DNA from: Burkholderiales bacterium C2
Lineage (GTDB): Bacteria > Pseudomonadota > Gammaproteobacteria > Burkholderiales > Burkholderiaceae_C
Direction: 5' to 3'
Length of the DNA stretch: 64,000 nt
NCBI GenBank assembly: GCA_005503085.1
Contig: SCOI01000017.1
Location: 62,001-126,000, forward strand
Part shown: piece after piece, positions 57,023 through 64,000 of the stretch
Layout: each line of letters opens with the position of its first letter
Numbering within the stretch: the stretch's first letter is position 1
The notes under the pieces: model-generated
Database searches by the model: none
Seen by the model: the letters and a program-made list of their open reading frames with translations, nothing else
Told to the model about the DNA's origin: nothing
Program-made: the position numbers and the translations under genes

Positions 57023-57486
57023 GCGACTGGACGCTGGCCGACGGCAGCCTGCTGCTGAACTTCTCCGACGAAGTCCGCGGTGTGTTCGAGAGGAATGTCC
57101 AGGTGGGCGACCTCCCGGAGAGCGGCGGCGTGCTGCTGGGGACTGTCCACGAGCGCGGCCTGCTCGTCACCGTGGCGACAACGCCCACGCGCCTGGACCG
57201 TCAGCTCCGCTATCTCTTTGAACGGTTGCCGTTCGGCCACCGCGCGGTGGCAAGACGCCAGTGGCGCCAAAGCGCTGGCACCACCCGCTACATCGGTGAG
57301 TGGCACACGCACCCGCAAGACATCCCCGCCCCCTCAGGCATCGATCTGAACGAGTGGCGGAAGCTGGCCAAAAAGAGGGCCGACAAGCGACCGCTGCTGG
57401 CCGTCATCGTTGGTAGACATGGCCTTCACGTGGAGCTGGCGCACGGTAACGGCCATCGAGAACTGCTCAGTCCTTACATCGAATGA
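57001..57486 (+). CDS. Cap3-like JAMM isopeptidase
   Basis: A 161-residue metalloprotease of the JAB/JAMM family. The zinc and catalytic residues are all visible: E40 (LPESGGVLLG), H102 and H104 (GEWHTHPQ), S112 and D115 (PSGIDLNEW). In type II CBASS, Cap3 removes the CD-NTase from its conjugates and so limits the response. The ATG lies 22 bases inside the end of cap2; a second ATG three codons later is possible. Confidence 0.9.
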   Translation: MPRMRHVSDWTLADGSLLLNFSDEVRGVFERNVQVGDLPESGGVLLGTVHERGLLVTVATTPTRLDRQLRYLFERLPFGHRAVARRQWRQSAGTTRYIGEWHTHPQDIPAPSGIDLNEWRKLAKKRADKRPLLAVIVGRHGLHVELAHGNGHRELLSPYIE

Positions 57487-57551
57487 GCACGTAGGGTGCA
57501 GCGCCTGCGCTTCATGTAGCCGCAACTCCACTCAGGCCAGTTCGATGTGGA

Positions 57552-58964
57552 TCATCGCCGACGCTTCATGCGCAACCGCGTGTACGACGGCTTTGCGGGG
57601 GCGTGGACGTGGTGCTGAACGTCGCGGATGGTGACCGGCACCCGCCGTGCGGCGTAGACCTGGCCGTTGACGCGCACGATGCAGTCCATGTGATGCGTAC
57701 CGAGGTAGCGAGTACGCTCTTCCGACTGCAGCAGCCGCATCCCCATCTTGCGATGGCCAAGGTCGCTGAAGGCGTCGGCATCCAATCCCTTGTTGCGTAC
57801 CGTCCATTCGACGGTGGCGAACTGCGGGACGATGTGAGGGTTGGCGATCGTGAAGACCAGCGTGCAGCCCTTGGCGACCCCGGCCACCTGGTTGCGGTGG
57901 GTGGCCACAAAGCGGCGATTCATGCCGGTGCCTGTGTAGACCGTGATGTCGATGTCGGGCAGCTGCATGAGCGACCGTGAGGTGCGCTCGTCCACCAGTT
58001 CGACCTCATCCACGTTCGGTAGCGGCATCAAGAAAGAAAACACCTCGCTCCAGATCAGCGCCGCCGAGCCCTCATCGGCCGCCTCTGCGGCGCGCTCCGC
58101 GATGTCCAGCAGCACATCGAGCCTCGGCAAAAACGCGGCCCACGCCTCCTCACTCATGCGGTTGAGGTCTTCTTCGGCTTTGGTGGCTGGGTTCTGAACA
58201 CTGCGATTGCGGTTCAGCCGTCCGTGCATGGTCCTGATGATGGAGATCAGGGCATCGTCATCGGCGACACCGAGCAGGAGCGCGAGCCCGATGTCGGGGT
58301 AGGCCTCGGTGGCCAGGACCGTGAGGAAGATCGAGGACGGACGCGAGTCGGGGATGTCGTCGAACGACAGGGCGGCCCAGGCCTTGAGGTAACGGATCAG
58401 TCTGCGCACCTGCTCGCGCTCGTCCCCCGTCAGTGCGTCCCGGAACCACTTGTAGAAGGCCTTGGGGTCGCTGGCCTCCCAGCCCTTGGTCAGGCAGGCC
58501 AGGCGCCGCTTGTCGGTGTCGCTGTTGAGGTGGTAGACCGGGGTGTCGATGTGGAACTGATGTTGGTACGACGCCCGCGAACACCGCTCCTTAGGCGGCT
58601 CCGCTACCGACCGGATGTCCGCACACTGGCCACGGTAGTCGACGAGCTCCTGCTGCACCCAGCGACGCAGTTGGTCGGCCGTTGGCTCGATGTTCTCGCC
58701 CTTGCCCCATCCGAAGTAGACGCCGAGGTCGACGTCGTATTCCTCGCCGGGGTGGACGGGCTTGATCAGCGTGCCGTACTTGTAGGAGCCCTGGAGCCAC
58801 GTCGAGATCGGGTAGCCGTGCTTCGCCTTGAGCGACACCTTGAGGTACTCAGCCAGCAAGTTCCAGCTGTTCTGCAGGAACTCGCGCTGCCGCGTCGTGG
58901 GGCTGACGCGGCTGATCAGGGTCTGTTCACCGGCGCCGTTGAACAGAGAGCTGGCGCGGCCCAC
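57552..58964 (-). CDS. second CD-NTase with an AGS-C-like C-terminal domain
   Basis: A 470-residue nucleotidyltransferase of a different clade. The catalytic core reads TWLQGSYKYGTLIKP (GS at 59-60), EEYDVDLGVYF (D77, D79) and FHIDTPVYHLN (D140), so all three carboxylates are present. Residues about 325-455 (VAGVAKGCTLVFTIANPHIV, FATVEWTVRNKGLDADAF, YLGTHHMDCIVRVNGQVYA) fit the AGS-C sensor domain attached to many SMODS synthases. The GTG start lies two bases after the stop of the CapV-like gene. The gene runs toward cap3, with a 65-base gap. The product nucleotide is unknown. Confidence 0.85.
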   Translation of the reverse strand: MGRASSLFNGAGEQTLISRVSPTTRQREFLQNSWNLLAEYLKVSLKAKHGYPISTWLQGSYKYGTLIKPVHPGEEYDVDLGVYFGWGKGENIEPTADQLRRWVQQELVDYRGQCADIRSVAEPPKERCSRASYQHQFHIDTPVYHLNSDTDKRRLACLTKGWEASDPKAFYKWFRDALTGDEREQVRRLIRYLKAWAALSFDDIPDSRPSSIFLTVLATEAYPDIGLALLLGVADDDALISIIRTMHGRLNRNRSVQNPATKAEEDLNRMSEEAWAAFLPRLDVLLDIAERAAEAADEGSAALIWSEVFSFLMPLPNVDEVELVDERTSRSLMQLPDIDITVYTGTGMNRRFVATHRNQVAGVAKGCTLVFTIANPHIVPQFATVEWTVRNKGLDADAFSDLGHRKMGMRLLQSEERTRYLGTHHMDCIVRVNGQVYAARRVPVTIRDVQHHVHAPAKPSYTRLRMKRRR

Positions 58965-58965
58965 C

Positions 58966-59964
58966 TCAGCCGCCCCGGAACAGGGTCATCTGGGGCTCGT
59001 GTTTCAGGAATGGCGCCAGCTTCGTGTTGAGGATATCGCTGGCCGCCTTCTTGCCCAAGGCCATCAGCGTGCGCCGCGCAGCCTCGGTCGCGACGTCTAG
59101 ACCGAGGTCCTTGGCCTGCTCGTTGGATGGCAACGCGTCGAGCCGGAAATACCGGTCCTTCAGCTTGTGCTGCATCAGTTGGTCCACCAACTGCTGCTGC
59201 GACGAGATCGTGACGGAGAAGAGCCGGTTGTCATCCATCCAACCCTGGATGCCAAGCTCGCGGCCTGACTCGAACGACAGGGAGTACATGTTGGTCGTCG
59301 TGCCGACGCTGAGGATGCGGACGGCTTCGCTGGGCACGCCGAAGAAGTGTTCTGCCTCGTGCAGCGCCAGCAGGTCCGGTGCGTTGGCGTACAGGCCACC
59401 GTCGGCGTAGCGCTGGCCGTCAAGCTCCGCCAGCTCGAAGAACGTCGGTGCGGCCGAGGTGGCCAGGGCCACGTCTACCACCTTGTACTTCCAGTCGCGG
59501 GTCCACTCCGCCTTGTGCCGGGTCTTGAAGACCTGCGGCTTTCCGCTGGTGACATTGACCGCAGGGATGCCGACGGCGTGAATGGCGTCGTTGAGGGTGG
59601 CGTCCTCAGGAATGAGGCTCGTGATCACGTCGCGCAGGGCCTGTGTCCGGTACCGAGGCTGATCCCAATGCCGCCAGATGTCCAAGCCCTTGCCGATCTT
59701 GCCCTTTGGCTTGTCCCGCGGCGGGAAGATCTTCTCGCCCGAATGCTCGAAGGCCTGGACGACCTTCAGCATGGGGACTTCGAACGCCACGGCCAGCGCG
59801 ATGATGCCGCCGATCGAGGTGCCATAGGACAGGTCAAACCGACGGCCGATGGGCTCCTCGATGTGGTCTTCCATCTCCTGCAGCGCACGCGCCGTGAACA
59901 GGCCGCGATAGCCTCCGCCGGTCAATGCCAACGCCTGAAAGGGCCGGTCTTTGGTCCACGACAT
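58966..59964 (-). CDS. capV: CapV-like patatin phospholipase effector
   Basis: A 332-residue patatin-family lipase. Oxyanion loop LTGGGYRGLFTA (16-21), nucleophile elbow YGTSIGGI (Ser50) and the catalytic Asp in YADGGLYANAPD (D188) are intact. CapV degrades membrane phospholipids when it binds 3',3'-cGAMP. GAGGAGGA precedes the ATG. A longer upstream start is less likely because of this site. It is co-transcribed with the second CD-NTase rather than with the DncV-type gene, whose predicted product matches the known CapV activator. Confidence 0.9.
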   Translation of the reverse strand: MSWTKDRPFQALALTGGGYRGLFTARALQEMEDHIEEPIGRRFDLSYGTSIGGIIALAVAFEVPMLKVVQAFEHSGEKIFPPRDKPKGKIGKGLDIWRHWDQPRYRTQALRDVITSLIPEDATLNDAIHAVGIPAVNVTSGKPQVFKTRHKAEWTRDWKYKVVDVALATSAAPTFFELAELDGQRYADGGLYANAPDLLALHEAEHFFGVPSEAVRILSVGTTTNMYSLSFESGRELGIQGWMDDNRLFSVTISSQQQLVDQLMQHKLKDRYFRLDALPSNEQAKDLGLDVATEAARRTLMALGKKAASDILNTKLAPFLKHEPQMTLFRGG

Positions 59965-59973
59965 ACTTATCCT

Positions 59974-59999
59974 CCTCAATCTTGGTTTTAGGATTGAGG
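59974..59999 (-). promoter_or_regulatory. hairpin or operator overlapping the capV ribosome binding site
   Basis: CCTCAATC and GATTGAGG are perfect eight-base inverted repeats ten bases apart. On the transcript the 3' arm includes the GAGG of the capV Shine-Dalgarno, so a hairpin would hide it; as DNA it could be a repressor site. Either would restrain a toxic effector. Confidence 0.45.
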
Positions 60000-60409
60000 A
60001 TACCAATCAGCGGGCATGCGCTCGATCACTTCACGCATCTTCCGTCGCTCGCGCTTAGATTACTGGCGCTGTTGACTGAGCAGTCGGTTTGGGCAGCACT
60101 TCGGTCGTAAGTGCCGCTTGCCCTCGAACGTTCGGTTGCGGCGGAAGCGGCTGCTAGGGCCTTCGCCGGCGAATGACTCAGATCCGCCTATGGTCACCGT
60201 TGCTCGGATGAGAGCAGCCATGCAACATAAGTGATCCATGGCGACACACCGATCGGCCATCTGAGCCGTCCATATCTAAGGACTGGTCTTGAGTCAGCAG
60301 CGATCAATTGGCGCCGTGGTCAGTGAATGATCGGTGTGCGCTTCAGCGGCCTATTACGGGACTCAGCCGCAAAAGTCTCTCGATGCCCGCTCGCTCGCTC
60401 GCGACGAGT
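60000..60409. other. 410-base stretch upstream of capV without a clear gene
   Basis: No frame with a credible start or motif. It should contain the capV promoter; I could not pick one with confidence. Confidence 0.4.
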
Positions 60410-60874
60410 CTATGCCCGATACCTACGTCCCACCGACCAATACGCCTCGCTGTCCTCCACCAACTGAAAGTCTGCCTCGCCAGCCAGAAAGACGTTCCCA
60501 GAGGCACATAGAAGGGCTGTTCTGGTATCGCCCAGCGATACGCCATGCCAAGGCGCTATTTTTTGCACCAACTCGACCCGTGGCGAGCCATCGCCATTCT
60601 CCGGAGGGATCAGAACCGAGATGGACTCGATTTCGGCATCGATTTCGCCCAGGAGCTGAAGGCCCGCAGTGTTGGGGGCAACCAGGAGCAACCTGTCCGA
60701 AGGCTGCAAGTCGCGTTGAGCAAGACAGACCAGCAATATGCAGGACCATCTCCAAGGCGCGGCCAGCCAACTCTCACGGTTGTCGGCCGAGGCGATTTTC
60801 TTATTGGAAGCCAGCGTTTCCCGTTGGCCCTCTGTGATCGTCAGGCTTTCTTGCATGTATTTGGCGCTACTCAT
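60410..60874 (-). CDS. hypothetical protein
   Basis: A 154-residue soluble protein with alternating hydrophobic segments (WRWSCILLVCLAQRDLQ, DRLLLVAPNTAGLQLLG, IDAEIESISVLIPPENG). It appears genuine by composition but I do not recognise it. It shares orientation with capV and is divergent from the small XRE regulator, so it may belong to the defence island. Confidence 0.5.
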   Translation of the reverse strand: MSSAKYMQESLTITEGQRETLASNKKIASADNRESWLAAPWRWSCILLVCLAQRDLQPSDRLLLVAPNTAGLQLLGEIDAEIESISVLIPPENGDGSPRVELVQKIAPWHGVSLGDTRTALLCASGNVFLAGEADFQLVEDSEAYWSVGRRYRA

Positions 60875-60958
60875 GCGTCGACGATAAGTGCTCGCACGCG
60901 ATACAAATGTGGAAGATCATCCGTGGTGTGATTGGCATCATATGGCAACCATTCCCGG

Positions 60959-61204
60959 ATGCCAATTGCCTCGCCACGACATGCGAACGACCCTGCGCTA
61001 GTAGCGCTCGGAGTAGCGATTCGCGCCGCGCGTAAAGAGCGCGGAATTTCCCAGGAAGAGCTTGCGCATATGGCAGCCATTGACCGGTCGTACCTCAGCA
61101 GCATCGAGCGCGGTGCACAGAACCCGGGGATCGTGTCGATCCTTCGGATGACGAACGCGATGGAAATGACGGCAACCGAACTCTTTGCCGAGGCGCGGCT
61201 CTGA
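60959..61204 (+). CDS. small XRE-family regulator
   Basis: An 81-residue helix-turn-helix protein: VAIRAARKERGISQEELAHM, then AAIDRSYLSSIERGAQNPG and LRMTNAMEMTATELFAE. A TTG nine codons upstream is an alternative start. It lies divergent from the preceding hypothetical gene and close to the island edge, the usual place for a small defence-island or mobile-element regulator. Confidence 0.82.
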   Translation: MPIASPRHANDPALVALGVAIRAARKERGISQEELAHMAAIDRSYLSSIERGAQNPGIVSILRMTNAMEMTATELFAEARL

Positions 61205-61438
61205 TCAAAAAATGCGGCAACGGGATAAGCTCTGCATCGTGACGAGGCTGCCCTGTGAGATGCAAAAATTGCGCAAAACAACTCCTTCAGCCTGAATATC
61301 TCAGCCCCTCGTGCCATGGACATCGCCGTCTTCATGGACAACTTGGGAACGCCAGCACAACGCAAGTCATGGACATCACGGAGTTTCCGTAAGCCATTGC
61401 TGCGCCTGGGATTTTTTGATGTCCATAGCACTCCCACT

Positions 61439-62044
61439 CGCGGGTGGCATGAGTATCTGCAGACCTTCCAGGCCCTGGATGTGCGCCTGCGCGACCACCA
61501 GAAGGCCGCGCTGGAGGCCTGGGTGCAGGAGTACCGCGGCGATCTCGGCGTCGCGCTGACCGATGTGGTGGGCATGGATGCCTTCCTGGCCGATTTCGAT
61601 CTCTATTTCGCCAAGCTTTTCGACGGCCTGCGGCACGACTCGGGCGATCCGGTCTGGTGGGGCGAGAAGGCGCTGGCCCACTACGCCAAGCTGCGCATCG
61701 ATGCGCACACCAAGCGCCTGGTGTTCTCCGACAGCCTCAACATCACCAAGGCGCTGGAGCTGTATCGGCATTTCGCCGACCGCACCCAGCTGGGCTTCGG
61801 CATCGGCACCTCGCTGTCCAACGATATGGGCCTGCGCACCCTGCACATCGTGATGAAGCTGACCCAGGCCAATGGCCAGCCGGTAGCCAAGCTGTCCGAC
61901 AGCCCCGGCAAGACGATGTGCGACGACCAGACCTTTCTGGCCTATCTGCGCCAGGTCTTCGGCATTTCCGCCCCTCAAGTTGCCGGGCCAGCGGCCGATA
62001 AACAGGGCTCGGAGGCGCCATGGACATCAACACCACATCCCTGA
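61439..62044 (+). pseudogene. pncB: nicotinate phosphoribosyltransferase, 5'-truncated
   Basis: About 190 residues of the PncB C-terminal half are intact: [71 protein letters not shown] and [11 protein letters not shown]. PncB is about 400 residues; everything before the HEYLQ segment is replaced by unrelated sequence (an ATG at 61,316 leads into it without PncB similarity). The enzyme, which converts nicotinate to its mononucleotide for NAD salvage, cannot be functional from this copy. The break marks the likely edge of the accessory region. Confidence 0.85.
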
Positions 62045-62217
62045 TCAACAATCTGCATAGCTCGCAGGCCGGCTCGGTGCAAGCCAGCGCCCAGCTGCTG
62101 GTGCTGAAGCAGGCGATGAACCTGCAAGGCCAGGGCGCGATGGCGCTGCTGGCCTCGGTGCAGCCGCCGCTGGCCACCAGCGGCAATCTGGGCACCCAGC
62201 TGAACGTCTACGCCTGA
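62020..62217 (+). CDS. YjfB-family putative motility protein
   Basis: A 65-residue helical peptide ([18 protein letters not shown], then [19 protein letters not shown], ending LGTQLNVYA). This is the pattern of the YjfB 'putative motility protein' family, with start MDI and end VYA. Function unknown in detail. Its ATG lies inside the end of the pncB remnant. Confidence 0.75.
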   Translation: MDINTTSLINNLHSSQAGSVQASAQLLVLKQAMNLQGQGAMALLASVQPPLATSGNLGTQLNVYA

Positions 62218-62237
62218 GCGGGCCGCGGGCGCCGGGC

Positions 62238-63053
62238 TCAGTCCCTGTGCCCCGCCAGCGCCTCGCGCACCGCCGCCACCTGGCGCCGCGACACGGCCAG
62301 CCACTCGTTGACATGGGCGATGCGCACCGCCCAGCCCTCGGCCCCTTCGCCGCCATCCGCCGAGCCGCCATCGAGCTCGCCGAAGTCGGTCGGCGCATGG
62401 CGCTCCAGCTCACGCACCGCCGCCTTGGCCACCAGCGCATTGCGATGCACGCGCAAAAAGCGCTCACCCAGGCGCTGTTCCAGCTCCGAGAGACTGCCGT
62501 CCATCACCAGGCTCTGGCTGGCGGTGCGCAGGGTCAGATACTTCATCTCGGCCTTCAGGTACAGCACCTCGGCCAGCGGGATGCGCAGCAGGCGGCCGCG
62601 ATCATTGATGGAAATCACCTCGGCCTCGGCCGCCCCTTGGCCGGGCTCGCGGCGCGCCGCCGCCCGCTCGGCCAGGCGCTGCGCCACCCGTGCCAGCGCG
62701 GCCTGCAGGCGGTCGCGCCGCACCGGCTTGGTCAGGTAGTCGATCGCATCGAGTTCGAAGGCCCGCAGGGCATGCTCGGCATAGGCGGTGACGAACACCA
62801 CCGCCGGCCGCAGCGGCAGCTCGCGCAAGGCCTCGGCCAGCTGCAGTCCGTCCGGGCCGGGCATTTGCACATCAAGAAGCACCAGATCGCAGCCATGGTC
62901 TTTCAACCAGGCCTGGGCTTGGGAGGCGGTGCCGGCCTCGGCCGCCACCTCGGCGCGCGGCTCGTCGCAGGCCTCCAGCAGGCCGCGCAGGCGCATCCGC
63001 GCCAGCGGCTCGTCATCAACCAACAGGACTTTCAAAGCGGGCTGTGTATGCAT
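62238..63053 (-). CDS. LytTR-family response regulator (AlgR-like)
   Basis: A 271-residue regulator with receiver domain (VLLVDDEPLARMRLRGLLE, Asp in LVLLDVQMPGPDGL, Lys in YLTKPVRRDRL) and a C-terminal LytTR DNA-binding domain (IPLAEVLYLKAEMKYLTLRT, LGERFLRVHRNALV). AlgR-class proteins regulate surface structures and virulence-type genes in beta/gammaproteobacteria. Encoded just downstream of its kinase in the same direction. Confidence 0.92.
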   Translation of the reverse strand: MHTQPALKVLLVDDEPLARMRLRGLLEACDEPRAEVAAEAGTASQAQAWLKDHGCDLVLLDVQMPGPDGLQLAEALRELPLRPAVVFVTAYAEHALRAFELDAIDYLTKPVRRDRLQAALARVAQRLAERAAARREPGQGAAEAEVISINDRGRLLRIPLAEVLYLKAEMKYLTLRTASQSLVMDGSLSELEQRLGERFLRVHRNALVAKAAVRELERHAPTDFGELDGGSADGGEGAEGWAVRIAHVNEWLAVSRRQVAAVREALAGHRD

Positions 63054-63063
63054 GGCAATGGGC

Positions 63064-64000
63064 TCAGCGCGGCAGCAGGATGCGCACCGTGAAACGCTGG
63101 GCCTCCTGGCTCACCTCAAATCGGGCGGCCACATCATGCATCAGACGCAGACGCTGGCGCACATTGCGCAGCGCCAGGCCGTGGCCGGCCTGCTTGGCCT
63201 TGGCGCCGACCGTGTTGACCACCAGGATCTCGACCTCGGCGCCGCGCGCGCGCGTGCTCACCTGCACATCGCCGCCGCCGTCATTGGGTTCGACCCCATG
63301 GCGCACCGCGTTCTCGACCAACGGCTGCAGCAGCAGCGGCGGCACCCGGGCGCCGGCCGCCGCCGGGTCGAGCTGCCACTGCACCCGCAGGCGCTCGCCG
63401 TAACGGATCTGCTCGATGTCCAGATAGCGCCGCGCGAGCTCGACCTCGGCCTCCAGGCTGACCACCGTGTCGGCCTCGGCCAGCGCCACCCGAAAAAGCT
63501 CGCTGAGGTCCTCCAGCACCCCCTCGGCGCGCTGCGGGTCGACACGCACCAAGGCCATCGCGGTGTTCAGCGTGTTGAACAGGAAGTGCGGCCGGATGCG
63601 CGACTGCAGCTCGACCAGACGGGCCAGCGCATCGGCCGGGCGCTGCGTGCGCTCGCGCAGCTTCAGCCAGTACAGCAGCATCGCGGCGGTGGCTGCGCCG
63701 GCCAGCGCCACACTGAGCAGGCGAAACCAGCCACTGGCCTCGTCGCTGGCCAGGTTCAGCAGCTGCCAGCCCCCCAGCGCGCACAGCGCCCCCAGACTCA
63801 GCACCACCAGCCACTGCCAGGGCTCGCGCCAGCGCGCCAGCAGGCGCCGCAGGCCACAGACCAGCAGCAGCCACAGCAGCACGCCGCTGAGCGTCACCAC
63901 GGTGCCGCTGCTCATCCACAGCGCCCATTGGGAAAAATCGCGGGCCCCCAGCGCCAGCCCCAGCGCCAGCAGCAGCTGCACGCCCAGCACGGCACGCAGC
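63064..64000 (-). CDS. LytS/AlgZ-type sensor histidine kinase, partial
   Basis: At least 309 residues; the frame stays open to the window end (LRAVLGVQLLLALG), so the true start is outside. Four TM segments lie in the visible N-terminal 130 residues, then the His-kinase motif ELQSRIRPHFLFNTLNTAM. The ATPase N-box is PLLLQPLVENAVRHGVEP. This is the HisKA_7/LytS class that pairs with LytTR regulators. It belongs to the host chromosome side of the window. Confidence 0.9.
   Translation of the reverse strand, partial: LRAVLGVQLLLALGLALGARDFSQWALWMSSGTVVTLSGVLLWLLLVCGLRRLLARWREPWQWLVVLSLGALCALGGWQLLNLASDEASGWFRLLSVALAGAATAAMLLYWLKLRERTQRPADALARLVELQSRIRPHFLFNTLNTAMALVRVDPQRAEGVLEDLSELFRVALAEADTVVSLEAEVELARRYLDIEQIRYGERLRVQWQLDPAAAGARVPPLLLQPLVENAVRHGVEPNDGGGDVQVSTRARGAEVEILVVNTVGAKAKQAGHGLALRNVRQRLRLMHDVAARFEVSQEAQRFTVRILLPR

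Noticed and set aside
60000-60409. Short frames in the gap upstream of capV, considered as a missing effector or antitoxin
   Set aside because: No start with a ribosome binding site, no motif, and unlikely amino-acid composition.
61316-61440. The ATG leading into the pncB fragment as a true, shortened start
   Set aside because: The first 40 codons show no PncB similarity and the enzyme would lack its whole N-terminal half, so a fused junction frame is more likely.

Overview
The window looks like an accessory region of a high-GC Gram-negative bacterium. My best guess is a Burkholderiales betaproteobacterium of the Roseateles/Leptothrix type. That rests on the style of the copper, zinc and lead genes (CopK, CzcI, CzcE, PbrT and DUF4148 families are typical of that order) and on the chromosomal genes at the right end. 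It is an inference; no rRNA or other marker gene is present.

Bases 1-28,800 hold copper and HME-RND genes. A leftward copper operon (CopL-like protein, small periplasmic protein, TolC-type lipoprotein, CopA multicopper oxidase, cupredoxin, DUF411) is followed by a two-component system, a CopZ-like chaperone and copK. Next comes a TonB receptor with two PepSY reductase genes. A long leftward operon starts at czcI and encodes a tripartite RND pump, a Dsb-type thiol pair, a methyltransferase and a frameshifted His-rich EamA transporter. ynfA and a second two-component system close the block. Four near-identical 18-bp elements lie upstream of these units and look like binding sites of the CopR/CzcR-type regulators.

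Bases 28,800-47,400 hold mercury, lead and cadmium genes. merR/merT/merP are present without merA. After a patch of broken gene fragments come a pbr-like block (pbrR, a P-type ATPase with four N-terminal metal-binding-like repeats, PAP2 phosphatase, signal peptidase II, two thioredoxin-like proteins), a fatty-acid-hydroxylase family gene, a DsbD-like protein, a divergent CDF transporter, pbrT and a cadA/cadR pair with a CzcE-like gene. Four promoters with TTGACTCT and a 19-bp spacer mark a PbrR/CadR regulon that also covers the hydroxylase and the CDF gene.

Bases 47,700-61,440 form an accessory island with a defence flavour. It contains a PIN-like protein inside 34-bp inverted repeats, small XRE regulators, secreted proteins of unknown role, and a dense CBASS-related locus (52.8-60.0 kb). 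The locus has three parts: a DisA_N-like protein with a Cap15-like membrane effector; divergently, a DncV-type CD-NTase with E2-E1 (Cap2) and JAMM (Cap3) genes; and, convergent to those, a CapV-like patatin phospholipase with a second CD-NTase carrying an AGS-C-type C-terminus. Three nucleotide-signal modules and two effectors in 7 kb is the most unusual arrangement here.

At about 61,440 the sequence enters the C-terminal half of nicotinate phosphoribosyltransferase (pncB) with the first half missing, so this is the likely right edge of the accessory DNA. Beyond it lie a YjfB-like motility peptide and an AlgR/AlgZ-type two-component system, the latter cut by the window end. I saw no tRNA, rRNA, CRISPR array, integrase or transposase.
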